Assembly (NCBI GenBank): GCA_934481355.1
Contig: CAKSPH010000029.1
Location: forward strand, 1-33,144
Reading direction: 5' to 3'
From: an uncultured Oscillospiraceae bacterium
GTDB lineage: Bacteria; Bacillota; Clostridia; Oscillospirales; Ruminococcaceae
DNA: 33,144 nt
Shown in pieces: positions 33,119 to 33,144 of the stretch. The notes under the pieces were generated by a model that was not told the origin of the DNA, ran no database searches, and worked only from the letters and a program-made list of their open reading frames with translations. The first letter of the stretch is position 1. Each line of letters begins with the position of its first letter. The translations under genes and the position numbers were made by a program.

Positions 33119-33144
33119 GAATATTAAGCAGCGAGGAATATGAA

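Overview
This window looks like a chromosomal segment from a gut or rumen Firmicute of the Ruminococcus/Oscillospiraceae type. The evidence is a dockerin-bearing surface protein, a Bce-type peptide-resistance module, near-consensus sigma-A promoters (TTGACA, 17 bp, TATAAT) in front of many genes, strong AGGAGG-type ribosome binding sites, and moderately GC-rich genes between AT-rich spacers. The genus is an inference.

Layout. 1-4430 (minus): a degenerate SNF2-like helicase and, downstream of it, a GHKL/HSP90-like ATPase that runs off the left edge. 4512-7320 (plus): a class II aldolase, a GNAT acetyltransferase and rhamnulokinase, the lower end of a deoxyhexose (rhamnose/fucose) pathway. 7342-10771 (minus): ilvB-ilvN-ilvC for branched-chain amino acids, where the reductoisomerase carries an odd Lys/Ala/Pro-rich tail. 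10851-15567 (plus): response regulator, histidine kinase, ABC ATPase and FtsX-like permease of Bce type, with a separate promoter and candidate operator before the transporter. 15576-17459 (minus): a MarR regulator followed by citrate synthase. 17509-20019 (plus): a stand-alone GT51 peptidoglycan glycosyltransferase, a secreted SGNH hydrolase with a sortase-like tail, and a ThrH-type HAD phosphatase. 20079-23798 (plus): a GAF/PAS/GGDEF protein and a PtsI-like protein that has lost most PEP-site residues.

23799-24961 is a decayed mobile-element scar: a truncated XRE repressor, a divergent consensus promoter, a 31-codon ORF, and a frameshifted element gene joined to the tail of an IS3-family transposase, followed by a perfect 20-bp inverted repeat. 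Next comes a 1720-residue secreted protein (minus) with three GLUG-rich modules, a Gly/Ser linker and a C-terminal dockerin. On its other side is another IS3-family transposase remnant (30354-30580), so the dockerin gene is bracketed by insertion-sequence debris. A second GGDEF protein (SGDEF variant) follows.

The right end holds tRNA-Ser(GCU) with its own consensus promoter. Convergent to it is a gene-free stretch of about 650 bp with a perfect minus-strand promoter and many local hairpins. I interpret this as a large structured non-coding RNA, possibly ROOL-like, and it is the most interesting item in the window. Second-rank curiosities are the degenerate helicase/GHKL pair, the reductoisomerase tail, the degenerate PtsI and an 18-bp perfect palindrome ahead of the SGNH hydrolase gene.
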